From assembly GCF_949628265.1 (NCBI RefSeq), contig NC_088788.1, positions 9,114,001 to 9,178,000 of the forward strand: a stretch of 64,000 nt of DNA. The letters run 5' to 3'. The position numbers and the translations under genes are program-made. Position 1 is the stretch's first letter. Each line of letters opens with the position of its first letter. This DNA is from Cloeon dipterum (Eukaryota > Arthropoda > Insecta > Ephemeroptera > Baetidae). Of this stretch, positions 36,587-52,797 are shown one piece after another. The notes beneath the pieces are model-generated. The model did no database searches, was not told the DNA's origin, and saw only the letters and a list, made by a program, of their open reading frames with translations.

Positions 36587-39250
36587 TTGTTGTGCCTTAA
36601 AAGCAGTGAAAATTCTACATGATTTTGACGTGTTTGTGTTATTTTTATTCAAATATGGAATTCTCAGTGTGTTCCAATGTATGATTGCCACCCTCCTGAT
36701 TATTTAATATCTCATTCATACGTTTAAATAATATATGTTTCGTTTAAATTGCGGTGGCAACCAGACAACCAAGTATACGCGCGTGCTGTAATCTCTCGCT
36801 CAGGAGAACTCTCTGCATTTTATTTCGACGCGACACCGAATATTGGAGCAGTTTTAGTGTGTGTGACGAACGTGTGCCTTTCATGGTGAAAATGGTTTTT
36901 ACTCTCTTTTCGATTTTCAACGCGGGAGAAATGTCGAGATTGAGCAGTATGTATGAGCAGAGTGGAGTGAAAACAACACTCCGCAATGCTTTGCAGCCAA
37001 TGTTATTACCAAAATCACATTTTAACTTAATTATTTTACGTGTTCTTACGAACCAGTGCGATTTAGAAAATAAATTGTTAAATTTTTCACATAAAAATGA
37101 ATTTTTATTTAATGCCTCAAATTTACCAAAAAACGAAGAAGTCCGAACTACGTGCATTTAAAATCCAGGATTAAATGAATGATAACTGTAGGACATTTCA
37201 GTTTTTTAAAATAATATTTTTCTCACTCTGGTAAAACCAAAAATCAACATTTGCCATTCAAAGATTATTTGCTAGATCTTGATTATAATTTAAGTAAAAT
37301 TAAATTTATATAAAATTAAAAATAATTTAACTATTTTATTCTTAAATAAACCTTACTAATATTGATATTCAAAACTGCAAAAATTAATTTTAATAAATTT
37401 GGCCATTTGTAGTGCAAACGATATTTTAGAAAGCTATGATTTGCCATGAATTCTTCTTATTAAATATATTTAATTTAATTTTCATTACATACAAACTCCG
37501 TTTGAAAATTTTCTGCAGTGTAGTTTTAGTTTGGACCCAAGTCCCATTATTATTGAACAATGCGCTATTTTGCGTTTTTAATTAAGAGCTCGCTCTCGTG
37601 GACGGGATCCGGGTCCAGTGGCTGGGAAGAATTTGCGGAACAGAGGGCGGGAAACGCCACCCGTGGTCAGCACATCCTCTGACGGAGGGAAGTGGGCCTG
37701 CCGCGGGGTGCCCCGGGCCCCGCCGCGGGCCCCGCGGGAACCGCCGGCAGCGAGGCAGGCACAGCAGCTTGCTTGCTTGCTTGCTTTCTCGTGTGTTTAT
37801 CCCCTCGCTGAGCGGCCAATTAGCAGCATCCGCAGACGGACCGACCGAGACCGCGCACCGCACCAGCACCGCAGCAGACTCGCGGAACGAACGCAGCCGC
37901 TGCTTGGCCCCACATTCGACAGATGACGCACCCCTCGCACTAATTCAATTGCGATTCGATTAACCACCGCAGACTAGGCTTTCTTCGCCGCCGCAAATGC
38001 AAACACAGAACCGCACGGTCAATTGATCTGCTCTGATTTGTGGAATTATTCATTATGTGGTTTGAACGGAAAATTGTCTGTTAATCAAGACAACTATCAG
38101 CACAGGACGGAATTCATTAAACAGAAAACATTATTTTGCTATCCATTTTAATTATTAATAAAAACTAATCGTATTTATGAAGTGAAGTTTAAATTTTTAA
38201 AGTGGAATGATACAGAGCGACAATTGAAAATTATTTGAATTGTTGGATGCCATAAAAAATTTGTTCAAAAATTTGCAATAGTAAAAAACGGCCCTTCATA
38301 CAACAAAAATTTAAATTTTGCCAATTTTCTCCAAAATTTACAGTGCTCGAACATATTTTCTTGGCATATTCCGATTCCTCTCGTCGAGATCTATCTAACG
38401 GTGAATGCCACTTATTGGGGAAACTCTTGGTTTTGAAATTAAATCGGATTTCAAGTAAGGATACAGCCATTACCATTTGAAAAGCACGCTAACTTTCCAG
38501 CCAATTTTCTCAAAAAATTACAGTGCTCCTTATGTCACTTTAGGCTTTAACTGAATCCTAAGGGACGAGTTTATGCATTGGAAACAAGCATTTTCCAGGC
38601 TTTTGCAGTATCATTCCTCTTTAATCATGTGACAATAAATTCGTTTGTCATACTCTCGAACAGGGTCAGTTTCCGGCTGTACACCTTTTGAGTCAACTCT
38701 GGCTCACGATTGCTTAATTGGCACAGAAAATTTAAGTCAGTAGAAAATGGAAGAAATACTATAAATATTTTAAAAGAAATAAAAATAAAGGAAATATTTA
38801 CAATTACTTTTTGCCAACCTGCCTTTTTTCTCTCTTTTGATGTATAATATGGTGTTAGAGGAATAAATAAATCAATTAAATAATTCAAATACAATTTTCA
38901 CTGCCACAATAAATCGCAGACATGTCTTATTTTGAGCAGTTTTCTATCGTCTGCGATGTGGTGCTCTCTTAAAATAAATAAAATAATTTATCAATATTCA
39001 AAACCCAACCTTTTGTGTTTAAATTTATAACCAGAATCCTTGTTATTAAAATTATTTAAAATAAAAAAATCTAAAAAAACAGCAAACTGTCTAAATTTCG
39101 CTACTCTTCACGTAGATGAAAAACAATCTTTTTATATTAAGACCACTTAATTACATAATCAGAATTTTTATCACTGCCGTTAGCAACTGAGAGTTATTGA
39201 CGCCTCTGAAGTAAAAAAATAATCTTATCACCCAAATTATTTATGCAACT
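36587..39250. other. Intergenic DNA between fuseless and maltase, with a GC island
   Basis: A pronounced GC-rich island at about 37590-37970 stands out, with open frames on both strands and low-complexity runs (CCGCGGG, a GCTT repeat). I recognise no protein there. An open frame at 36754-37161 is AT-rich and unsupported. The rest is AT-rich. No poly(A) signal for fuseless was identified with confidence. Confidence 0.4.
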
Positions 39251-39256
39251 CTCCCA

Positions 39257-39300
39257 AATGATATAAAGACGCTCATCACAGCTACTTCTTTTCTCTTTCT
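39257..39300 (+). promoter_or_regulatory. Maltase TATA-type promoter
   Basis: GATATAAAGACG lies about 50 bp upstream of the maltase ATG at 39315. A start near TCATCACAG (about 39285) would give a very short 5' UTR. The identification is by spacing and motif only. Confidence 0.45.
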
Positions 39301-39314
39301 TAAAGAAAATAACA

Positions 39315-43353
<4,039 letters not shown>

Positions 43354-43369
43354 ATGTTTTGAGACGAGA

Positions 43370-43375
43370 AATAAA
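43370..43375 (+). terminator. Maltase poly(A) signal
   Basis: AATAAA lies 17 bp after the maltase stop, giving a very short 3' UTR. Confidence 0.65.
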
Positions 43376-43392
43376 AATGCAAAACTCTAGAT

Positions 43393-44108
43393 TCATGTGA
43401 TATTATTCCTGCTCAACTTCCTTTCAATCGTGTCCAGTCGGTTGAGGATTTCTTTCATCACGCTTTCTTCCTTGGGCTTCTCGATGATTTTTCCTTTCGC
43501 TATTGGCTTTGGATCTGCTGACCACAGGTCCACGTCGAACTCTTTGAAACTGAGCCGAGGCTGCAGGTCTTGCGCGATTTTCTGTTCTATTCTCGCCCCG
43601 TCGTTGAAGTGATCTGACAGGTCGATCGAGTCCACGCTCTTCTGAATTTCACCAAGACGTTGGCTCACAACACTCAAACTCCTTTAAAAATATGACAGAA
43701 ACAGAATAATTTTTATCTCCTCCCCAATCAAATTAATTTATCTAACCTGGCAGCTTCCTCCCTTCCCATTTCAATGACGGATGAAGCGGAAAAAGAGGGC
43801 CTCGTCGGCTGGACCGCAACCTGACCCTGGCCAAGATCTTCCGAAAATCGTGGTGGAGGGCAGGAGGAGGAGCGGGGGATGCTGGTCGCCTCGGTCCTGC
43901 TCGACTCGAAGAGGCAGTGCGTCGGGCCACCGGACCCACCGGACATTCTTTCCTGCTTTGTCTCCGCGGAGACGGAGGAAACGGCCAGATCGGCGCCACT
44001 TTCTTCCTTGGCCAGTTCTTGCTGGATGGTCTGGCTCAGGTCAGAAACGGCCGCGGCCACCCGCGACAGTTTCTCGGCGATCTCCATACGCTTCTCGGCA
44101 ACGCTCAT
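43393..44108 (-). CDS. Unrecognised coiled-coil protein
   Basis: Two exons on the minus strand: 44108-43747 (ATG; donor CCAG|GTTAGA) and 43681-43393 (acceptor AAAG|G; stop TGA), joined in phase 2, 216 residues. The N-terminal 35 residues (MSVAEKRMEIAEKLSRVAAA...) and the segments SLSVVSQRLGEIQKSVDSI and VMKEILNRLDTIERKL have heptad-like hydrophobic spacing, so short coiled coils are likely at both ends. The middle is Ser/Pro-rich and probably disordered. A conserved-looking block FKEFDVDLWSADPKP precedes the last helix. There is no signal peptide or membrane helix, so it is presumably cytosolic or nuclear. I do not recognise the family. It converges with maltase, stop to stop 39 bp apart. Confidence 0.7.
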
Positions 44109-45310
44109 TACGTGGAAATTTTGAATTTTGAGTGTGATCGGTCAAGAGGGGGAAGCAAGAATGAGCTAAATTGCTGTTTGTGACACAACAATTGGGTTTT
44201 TCATCGAGGAGAATTAATATATGATGCGTATGTATTTAATTTTTACTGATTGTTGTATTCAACATTCAACTTTGTTACGAATTTTATGGAAATTTACGTC
44301 ATTGGGGACTTTTCTTATCTTGAAACACTTAAAATTTTCAAATGCCACAACAAAATTTAAAAAAATATATATTTTACAGTTGAACCTATTAATTTATCTT
44401 TCCTCTTTTGATTGTAAGCGCAAAAATTATAAATCTAAAATAAAATCTAATAATAAACTTAAATAAAATATAAATTTAAATAGTTTAACAATTTAAAAAA
44501 CATTTCCCTCAACACCAATCTTATTAAAATAAATAATAAATTTTCTGTTTATATAAGAGTGTTGTTGGCTTTTAAAGTGTAAAACCTCATAAATCCCATT
44601 AAAATTGAAGACGCGTGAATTATGTAAAAAGTTTCAGAGAATCATCATTTTCTTTGCTTTCTATTTACCCGGAAAGGAATATTAATTTAAAAAAATCTTT
44701 ATAAATGGCAATAACGTAATGAACTTCTTCATGTAAACAAATATTTTGACTAGAACCCAGATAAAAAATTATTTCAGAATACAATTTTCAATCCAAAACT
44801 AAAATCTTGAAGATATTTTCTTAGTGAAAAATTATTTTTACACTTTTTCTTTTGCTTTTGAGCCGATTTAAATAGAAAATTAAACTGAATCTATTAATTT
44901 TTAGGCACCTTTGTACGACTTTAAATGAGTTTTGAATGATCAACAATTTTTTATTCAGAATGTCCTGGTTTCTAAAAAAAAAATCTGTTTGTATACATAC
45001 GAACATGCGTGAAAAAAATTATTCTAACCAATTGAAATGCCCAGTTTCGATTAAAATAATACGCAATAATGTCGCAATTTTCATAGCTTCTACATACGAG
45101 AATAATAACAGCAATTTTCACTAGCAATTTCCGGCAAAAATAAACAAACAGGAGCACCAAACACGACTTGCATAATTATAACTCGTTTGTACACAATTAC
45201 AAGGACGTGGCAGTTATCGCCTAATCAGCCGTTGCGGCGGCGGCGGGAAATTGCGTTGCGTAAGGCGCGTGCATAACATCATAGCAGAATCGAAGCGAAC
45301 GTGTGTGTAT

Positions 45311-45344
<34 letters not shown>

Positions 45345-48300
45345 ATTGCCAAAGGCAAGGTCGCCGTACGCCGTTCTTTCCGAATCGACTGCCGAGAATG
45401 GAGCTGGCCGCGTGCCAAACGCAAACAAATCGTCTGCAAATGAACAAAACGCTTTCTTTGAAAAGTCACATGTCAGCCGCAAAATGATTATTTCGGTTGG
45501 CGCGATCAGGAAGTTGGGCCGGCGGGTGACTTTCGCAGGTGACGCACAGGCGCCGCGAAAAAAAGCCATCAGTCAGTCCGCAAATGAGCCTCTTTGGTTA
45601 TTTTGGTCAACGCTGAGACGCAGCTGACGAGAGATTTTTTCATTGCGTACCGCGCAATACGCGTGCTCATGTAACATTTTAGTTATAAAAAGAAAAAATT
45701 ACATAACGTAAATAGTTTACTAACTTTTAAAACATATAAATTATGTTGATTGGATGAATTAAATTTACAATTTTTAAAATGTTTTAATTTAAGTGTATTT
45801 TATAAGTTAAAATTTTATAAATAATATTGTTTAAGTTCTATTTCTCATAAAATATTAACTTTATAGGCATGCTTTCTTTAAAACATTTAATCCATAAATT
45901 ATTACGTAGACTCAATAAATAAATCATTCCTCTCAAAACCAACATTGATCCCACTGCTCTGTTGTTACTAAAATCATAGCTTTAATGAAACTATGAAATA
46001 TGCCGATAGGGTTATTTTACTTGATTTAAAAATTACCTCAATAGGGATTTTCTTGTGACACATTTTAAAGGATAATAATTTTTTACGATCATTAAATAAT
46101 CTTCGTCGCAATTTAATTTTAAGGTTTGTTGCTCCATAATGAAATTAATATGAACTTCATTCTCATGCTCTAAAACTTCCTCCTTCGATGTTGGAAAAAC
46201 GCAACTGGCTCCATCATGGTCATAGTCTGACCAAAAAAATTATTGGCGTACAGTGACAACTAATATTAATTATTTACAAGAAGTGCGAATAAATTCAATT
46301 TAAACTAAAATTGTTGGATTTTGAATACTACCGGATATTCTACTAACAAATAAAAAGTAGCCTCTTTTTAAAAAAAAATCCATTCTTCACCAACTAAATA
46401 ATTTTAAAAAATCTGGAAATGTAGTACAGGTTACAATTAATTATTATATAGCATAATATCACCGATAATTCCCACTGTAAAAAATTTCAAAAACAAAAAC
46501 TTCTCTTCCCTTTGATCGATTTGGTGCAGAACGCTTTGCACTTGAGTGCACGTTTTGTGGCGCAACAGTTGGGCGGCCGGCGTCGGAGTTGCTTTTCGCG
46601 TCGGCTTTTGTTCGGGGCGGACGCAAATGATGATGGACGTTTGCGATCGGCAATCACACAAGTGACCGGCAACTCGCAATTGACCCACAATCAGGCCCAT
46701 CCTGCTCACGCGACTGTCAATCGCGCACTTGCACTTCCGATTAGTTCACACCCACACACGCTGCATGCCTTTTAAGTTTTAGAATATTTTTAAAATATAA
46801 TAAACAAATTTTTTAATAAAAGCATTCACGTTTCTAATTATTATCATGATAAATTTATTTGTTTAAATAAGATTTTTTATCATAATAATTTTTTTAAAAT
46901 TTTAACATCGTGAATCACTCAAATTAATACTGATACTAGTGTAATTATATTTATGAAAACACTTTAGATTTTATTTATAAATTATTTGAACCGTCAGTAC
47001 TTAGTACTCACTATAATTATAAATAATCATCTCACTCTTGAGGTGTTCATGTCACTATTCCCACCAGTAAATTTAAATTTGTCAAGCCATAAAGATAAAG
47101 ATAGAGTTTCAAGGAGTCAGAGATGGGGCTGCGCCTGAATTAACTTCACGACACGTTTTGGCTCCAGCGACGCTAATTTTCGTCTTCTTAATCCGGAGAC
47201 ATTTCTCACGCCTTTTTTCTGGCAACAAACGTTGGCGTGTCGCCCTTAAATGTGTCCTTTCCCACTCTAAAAAAATCGTGTTTGGGCCAAATTAATTGCG
47301 TGTTTGCATTACTCTTTCAACCTTTCTAAGAGCTCTGCCAGTATATTTTTCTTTCTGAAAAGAAATATCCACTTCATTTATTATATATTATAGTTCCACT
47401 TCTTTGTGTAATGAGGTGCTAACCATCTTTTCACAGTCATCAAGTTGAAAAATAATGTTTAAAGAGCCGGAACACGATTCTATCTTTCTTTTCTGACATT
47501 TTAAATGGTCCTCTTATTAGACCGTGATTATTAAATTTGCTTTGTAACATAATTAATGTGAGATTTTGATGAACGAATGATTTATTCAATAGATTTATTT
47601 CACTTTTCCTCTCTAAACTTCCCTAATAATTGCTATCCATGCAGAGTAAATCTTTTTTTAATTATGATTTTGTAAAACTGAGTGTTTTTAATATTTTTTT
47701 CTGTTTAAAAACTCTTCTCACTACTTCATAATCATAATTACTCTAAAAAATAGATTTAATAATTTCTAAATTTAATTTTTTTTGTGCAATTTGCAATGAT
47801 TTAAATTTTATTTTTCAAATGATTTTTACGGAAAAATAAAAAAAATCATCTTTCAATTATATTTAATTGCTGAATGAGAGATTTAGATAAGGATATATTG
47901 AATATTTATTTTATTTAACTATTGATGATTTTAATTTGCATACCAATTATTTATAGCAATTTTTAATATAATAATGACATAAATCATTATCATCACCTCA
48001 CATTTTGCTCTGCCCCTAGGTGCTTATGCAAGCACGTTACTCGTCGGCGTCCTGCAGGTTGCATAAGACCTGATTCAGCAGGCGCTCGCTCTCTCTGTTT
48101 ACCGCGTTCGCGCTCTCTTTGTTTCCGCGACGCTTTGTTTACGTTCACCGTCTTTCTCTCATGGCGCCGTGAAAGTGAGCCTATGCGGACAAATTGCAGT
48201 GGCGTAATTTGCTTGCGTCTCTTTAACAACTAATTTTGCTATTTACTTCTTGTCAAGCCATCGCGGGCACCGGCTAATTGAATAACAAGAACAGACTGAG

Positions 48301-48740
48301 TTTCTGAGCAGCTGAATCGCGCAGAAAAATGTAGATTTCATTCGAGAATTTTCTACTTAACCCTTTTAGAAATCAACGCCATCGAAAGCCACCACTGCTA
48401 ATTTTTACTTTTTATTTAAAATTATATAAAATGTGGAGCTAAGGATTTTGGAATTTTGAATTATGTGATTAGATTATTAATTTATCATTGTAAAATAAAT
48501 TTCTATTAAAAAATGGCATAGTACTGTAAATGTTGCGAAAGAAACGATCAAAGTGTATTTTTGTTTCCATCGTCTGCGCGAATTGTTGTGAATGAATCAG
48601 TGGCGGCGATTGGGCAATAAGTCCTTGAAGGAAGTCGGCATTGGGCTCGAGATGTGGTTCACGGTTCCCAAGATTTGGCTGCGGAAAGCGCCTGTCCGCC
48701 GTGCGCTGCAGCGGCGGCGGCGACGAGCGACTCTGCGAAA
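44109..48740. other. Intergenic DNA with GC-rich patches
   Basis: Long AT-rich stretches alternate with GC-richer patches at about 45180-45640, 46500-46770, 47120-47340 and 48000-48300. Open frames in these occur on several strands at once and look like chance. No exon with good splice sites was found. The patch at 45180-45640 carries the (TG)n tract. Confidence 0.4.
45313..45343. repeat. (GT)n microsatellite
   Basis: This is a run of about 15 GT units preceded by a shorter GTGTGTGT block at 45300. Valine/cysteine and threonine/histidine frames here are artefacts of the repeat. Confidence 0.95.
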
Positions 48741-48762
48741 ATTGCGCCACCGAGGGCGCTCT

Positions 48763-48768
48763 TATAAA
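48763..48768 (+). promoter_or_regulatory. TATA box of the acylphosphatase gene
   Basis: CTTATAAAAGCG lies about 100 bp upstream of the ATG at 48867, at the start of a GC-rich leader. A transcription start near 48793 is expected. Confidence 0.6.
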
Positions 48769-48866
48769 AGCGAGTCGCGCGCGCCGGAGCAGCAGCAAAT
48801 AGCAAGCAGGCGCCGGAAATAGCCGCTAAACTTGAGCCGCCGTGGTCCCCGAAAAAAGCAGCGAGA

Positions 48867-51235
48867 ATGGCAGTGTTCACTCAGACGCTGTGGTCGATGC
48901 AGCAACAGTCAATCTACCAGCAGGAGTCGCTTTACCTCAGCCAAATGGGCGCCGCCGACAACCACCTCGTCCAGCAGGCCAACGCCACCGCGCTCGTCTC
49001 AGTCGAGTTTGAGGTCTTCGGACAGGTCCAAGGTCGGTGCAAAAATTTACAATAAAAAATAGCAATGATAGTGAGGAGGATTTGTGCAAAAAAAAATGTG
49101 GAAATTGTGAGGACAGCGACTTTAACACGTGCAATTTTGGAGGCAGAAAAATGTTGGATAATTGCAATTCAGGAAAAACTGGAGCAGATTTTTTTTTGCA
49201 TGGTCCTAAAATGAAAATTATAGATTAATTAATAATTAGTGAAATTTTAATATTTTCCTTACATGATGCTTTTTTGTGACAGTCCAATTTGCATCAAAAA
49301 ACACCCGGCATTGATGAATTAAATTATTATTTAAATAGAAAATAAATCGGGAACTTTAAAATAAAAATCACCAAACTCAATTCAGAAGAGAAAATTCGAG
49401 ATTTTTTTAAAGAATCATTCAAAATAATTAAGGAGATCAAAGTGGTTTCTAGAATTCTCCACGTTGACAACAATAGTGCTAATGATTAGAATGTGGGTCA
49501 TGGGGCGACATCGAATTTTCTCGACATTGCTTAGCGCACAAAATGATTGGGGTGATTTCAATTAATAAAATTTACCAATTTTTTCAATATTTAACTTCAG
49601 TCAAATTTTTAAATAATTTGTTTTGAACAACACCTGGAATTTGTTAAAATCATTTTGTTTTTTGTGCTTATAATTATAAACCTAATAAAACAAAAGGAAA
49701 TTATAATATTTAATTAGAAGGTAAATTTCAACAATTTTTCCAACGCACCTCCCTTAAAAATCAATTAATCAAAAACCAATATACCCATTGGTATGACAGC
49801 TCATGGCGGGGATTCCCGTCTGAAAACAGAATCAAGTCGAAAACAAGAGAGGGCGTGCATCGATTATTGAGCAACATTTAATGTGTTTTGGCAAGGCACG
49901 CGCGCGTCTGCACAAATCATTGCATAACGTACGAAGAGGCAATTAGCAACTCAGCCTTGACTGCCTGCTTTAGAAACAAAAGTTGCACGTTCCGCAAGCA
50001 CAACAATTTGTTACATAAAATGAAAAAATGTTTCAATCCGCAGGTGTGTACTTCACCAAGTACTGCAGGGACATGTGCACGCAACTGGGCATCGGCGGAT
50101 GGGTGAAGAACAGCAAAAAGGGCACCATCGTCGGCAAGATGCAGGGCGAGAAGATCAGGGTGGACCAAATGTGAGTGAAAATTACAGTTCTCACGATATT
50201 TCTTCGCGTCACATGACAATGGGGAGCGCAGAGCAGTGCCAAGAATTCGCGCCGCCACCTTCTTCGAGCGTAAAAAAGTTTGCTTGTTGTGCAAAGAACA
50301 CACAACATTCTAGAAATGTTCCGAGGGTTTCGAATTTACCGAATTTGATCTGATTCGATTGGGACACTTGGCTGCTGAACTTTGTTAGCCCACCACCCTC
50401 AAACCGAGCCGATCGAGGGGAGAGCGCCGGTGTGAACGATCTCCTTGGCTCTCGAATCAAAGCATCCAATTACCGCGTGCAACACTATCTCTCAAAGTTC
50501 TAATTTTAAATTTAATTTTTCAACGCGCAAAATTATAAATTCCTTTCCTTGTGCCAACTACGCAGCATGAAAGTGAGAGTCTGGGATGAAAATTAATTTT
50601 TTTTTGCGCTGTCGTCTTTTGTTCGTGCACAAAAGCAGCCGTGGCGGCGGTGGGGTCAATTTTCGGCTGCCACGACGTTGGCACCGGTTCAACTGCTGCC
50701 TTTTAGTCCGTGTGTCCGGCGAGTGCTTATTTATGAGTCTCTTTCTCAGACCGACCGAAAGGGACACTGACTGATTTTGCAAAGGCACAATGTGTTCGGA
50801 CACGAGTAATTTTCTTAGCAGAAATAAAGAATTCAGAGGGGAAAATCTACTTTTACTAGTTGAAACACTTAGTGTAGAAATTTTTCCTCTACAACCTAGG
50901 AAAAATCAGAATGAAATTCTTAGAACAAAGATGAAACTTTAAATTCATAGAAAAGACAAATTGAAAAATGAAGTGCTTTTCAAAGGGAAGATAAAATGTC
51001 CAAAATAAATTAAATTTAATTAAAATATGTAGCAAGAAGCTTTCATCCTCATATTGATAATTTTTGTTAATTAAAATTCAAATATTTTTAATTTAACGTG
51101 GTGTGTCAATTTAATTTCAGGATTGAGTGGCTGTCGAAAACCGGAAGTCCCGGCTGCAAGATCGAGCATTGCGACCTGGCCAACTGGGAGTTCCTCTCTA
51201 GACAAGAGTTCAGGAACTTCAGCATCAGATTCTAA
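48867..51235 (+). CDS. Acylphosphatase-like protein with substituted catalytic Arg
   Basis: Three exons: 48867-49032, 50044-50170 and 51121-51235 (TAA), 135 residues, phases 1 and 2. The family domain is complete from about residue 44: VSVEFEVFGQVQG, VYFTKYCRDMCTQLGIGGWV, KNSKKGTIVGKMQG, EWLSKTGSPGCKIE and a final FRNFSIRF. Acylphosphatases hydrolyse carboxyl-phosphate bonds using an Arg in the GVFFRKYT loop and an Asn in GWVxNT. Here the Asn is present (N78) but the Arg position is Thr (T60, GVYFTKYC), so the usual activity is doubtful unless a nearby basic residue such as R64 substitutes. A 40-residue Gln-rich N-terminal extension is beyond the usual length of about 98. AATAAA at 51283-51288 is a likely poly(A) signal. 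No signal peptide, so probably cytosolic. Confidence 0.9.
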
Positions 51236-52175
51236 AGAAATATCTCACCTCAGCTGCTAAAAACGTATTTCTTTGACTTTCCAATAAAAAAGAGAGCCGC
51301 GCGACCCACTGACGAGATTCACGTGCGCTCATCCAAAATTTCGCGCCTTTTCGACAGTTTGAAAATTTGAAATTGATTTATTTCCGCTGGATTTGCGTTC
51401 TGAAAAAGATGTTCAGCTTATATTAGATAGAATAAATTTTAACTGCTGGCAGATAATTTTGGTTGAAATCGAAACGGATTTTTTGTCCAATGCACTTTTG
51501 TGTATTTCAAGAATTATATTCACTCTGTTATCTGCTTATTCTATTTTGTTTAGGTGTGATGATTACTGTGTAATGAACAAATACATTTTAAATAATAATG
51601 CTCTTGCGTGAATGCTGCACCAGACGGTTTGCACAGTTTGTGCGAAGTTGGTCTGGAATTTTGGATGGCGATGCCAGAGTGAAAGAGACGAGCTGTTGTT
51701 GAAAAAAAAGAAATAAAATGCTTCGTACACGTTTTCTACCCAGAGATATTTTATTCAAAGCCGAGAAACCTGGAATTGTTGAACTTCAGCAGTCTCATAA
51801 AAATTGGACATTGGTGGATTTTAATTCAGCTGGCGCAATTCAAATTATTTGGATAAAATTATTTAAAAATTGACCTATTTGAGTGTACTTAATTAATTTG
51901 ACGATTTTTTAGAGGATGAAATAGGCAAGGAACGTCTAGTTACTTCTATAAATTTTCTCAAATTAAAGTTAAAATATCAGAATGAAACAAATTAATGTCA
52001 AATTTATCAAAATATTTATTTTAAATCCATTTCCAAACATGAAAATTACTTTTAAAGCAAAGAAAAATGTACAATAGTTAATTTTAAGACTAAAACTTTT
52101 TAAATAAATTGTATACCTCTAAGACATGGTTAATTTTCAAAGAGGAAAAGCAAAATCACTAAAATTGATAATCGT
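51236..52175. other. Intergenic DNA between convergent acylphosphatase and TBP genes
   Basis: Beyond the acylphosphatase poly(A) signal at 51283 the sequence is AT-rich with no convincing exon. An open frame at 51393-51611 lacks recognisable features. Confidence 0.4.
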
Positions 52176-52797
52176 TTTATTCATCGGTCTTTATGTACAA
52201 AGAGGCAAGATAGAGTAATGGGGGGTGGAAAGAGTTTCGCCTTAGGGCGCTAGTTGTTGCAGTCGAACGGTGAAAAATAAATGAGACAAGCTCTTAGGTA
52301 CAATCTCGGTATGTCGAATAGAAACACTAGCGGCGTCCAGCAGCACCCCGAGTGCTTCCGACGCCTCGCTTACTTTCATTTAGAATTGTTACGCTCGCCG
52401 ACTCTGGCGGCGTGCACCACGGGCTGCGCCCGCCCAACACAAAAGACAGAGAGCAGAGCAGACCGTGCTGCAGCCGGAGCCGAGTACTAAATCTAAAGTT
52501 CAAATCATCTTGTCAGGGAATTTGTGATCGTGTGTGTGTGGGGGGGTACCTCCATTGCTTGACTTGATCGAGGAGAGTGTAAGGAAAGCAAAATTACCAG
52601 CGAGTTGGGCACATTCGCGAAATTAAAACCTGCGTCGAGCTGACTAAAGAGAATCAATACATTTCCGTTGTTGGTCCGTGCGTAAAACTGGTTTTAAAAG
52701 CACAATTCACTACATTTCCTGGAACCACAGAGTATGGAATGCGTAACCGTCGTTTGTCCGATCACTCATCAACATAAATAAGCACAATTTGTACTGT
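52176..52797 (-). terminator. TBP 3' UTR with poly(A) signal
   Basis: On the minus strand AATAAA occurs at 52181-52176, about 620 nt after the TBP stop. The open frames at 52281-52567 on the plus strand are probably incidental. Confidence 0.5.

Noticed and set aside
38625..38894. 89-codon minus-strand ORF upstream of maltase
   Set aside because: It is AT-rich with low-complexity composition and has no splice or family support.
45214..45627. Overlapping ORFs on both strands with CVCV and THTH runs
   Set aside because: They come from the (GT)n tract and have no splice context or family match.
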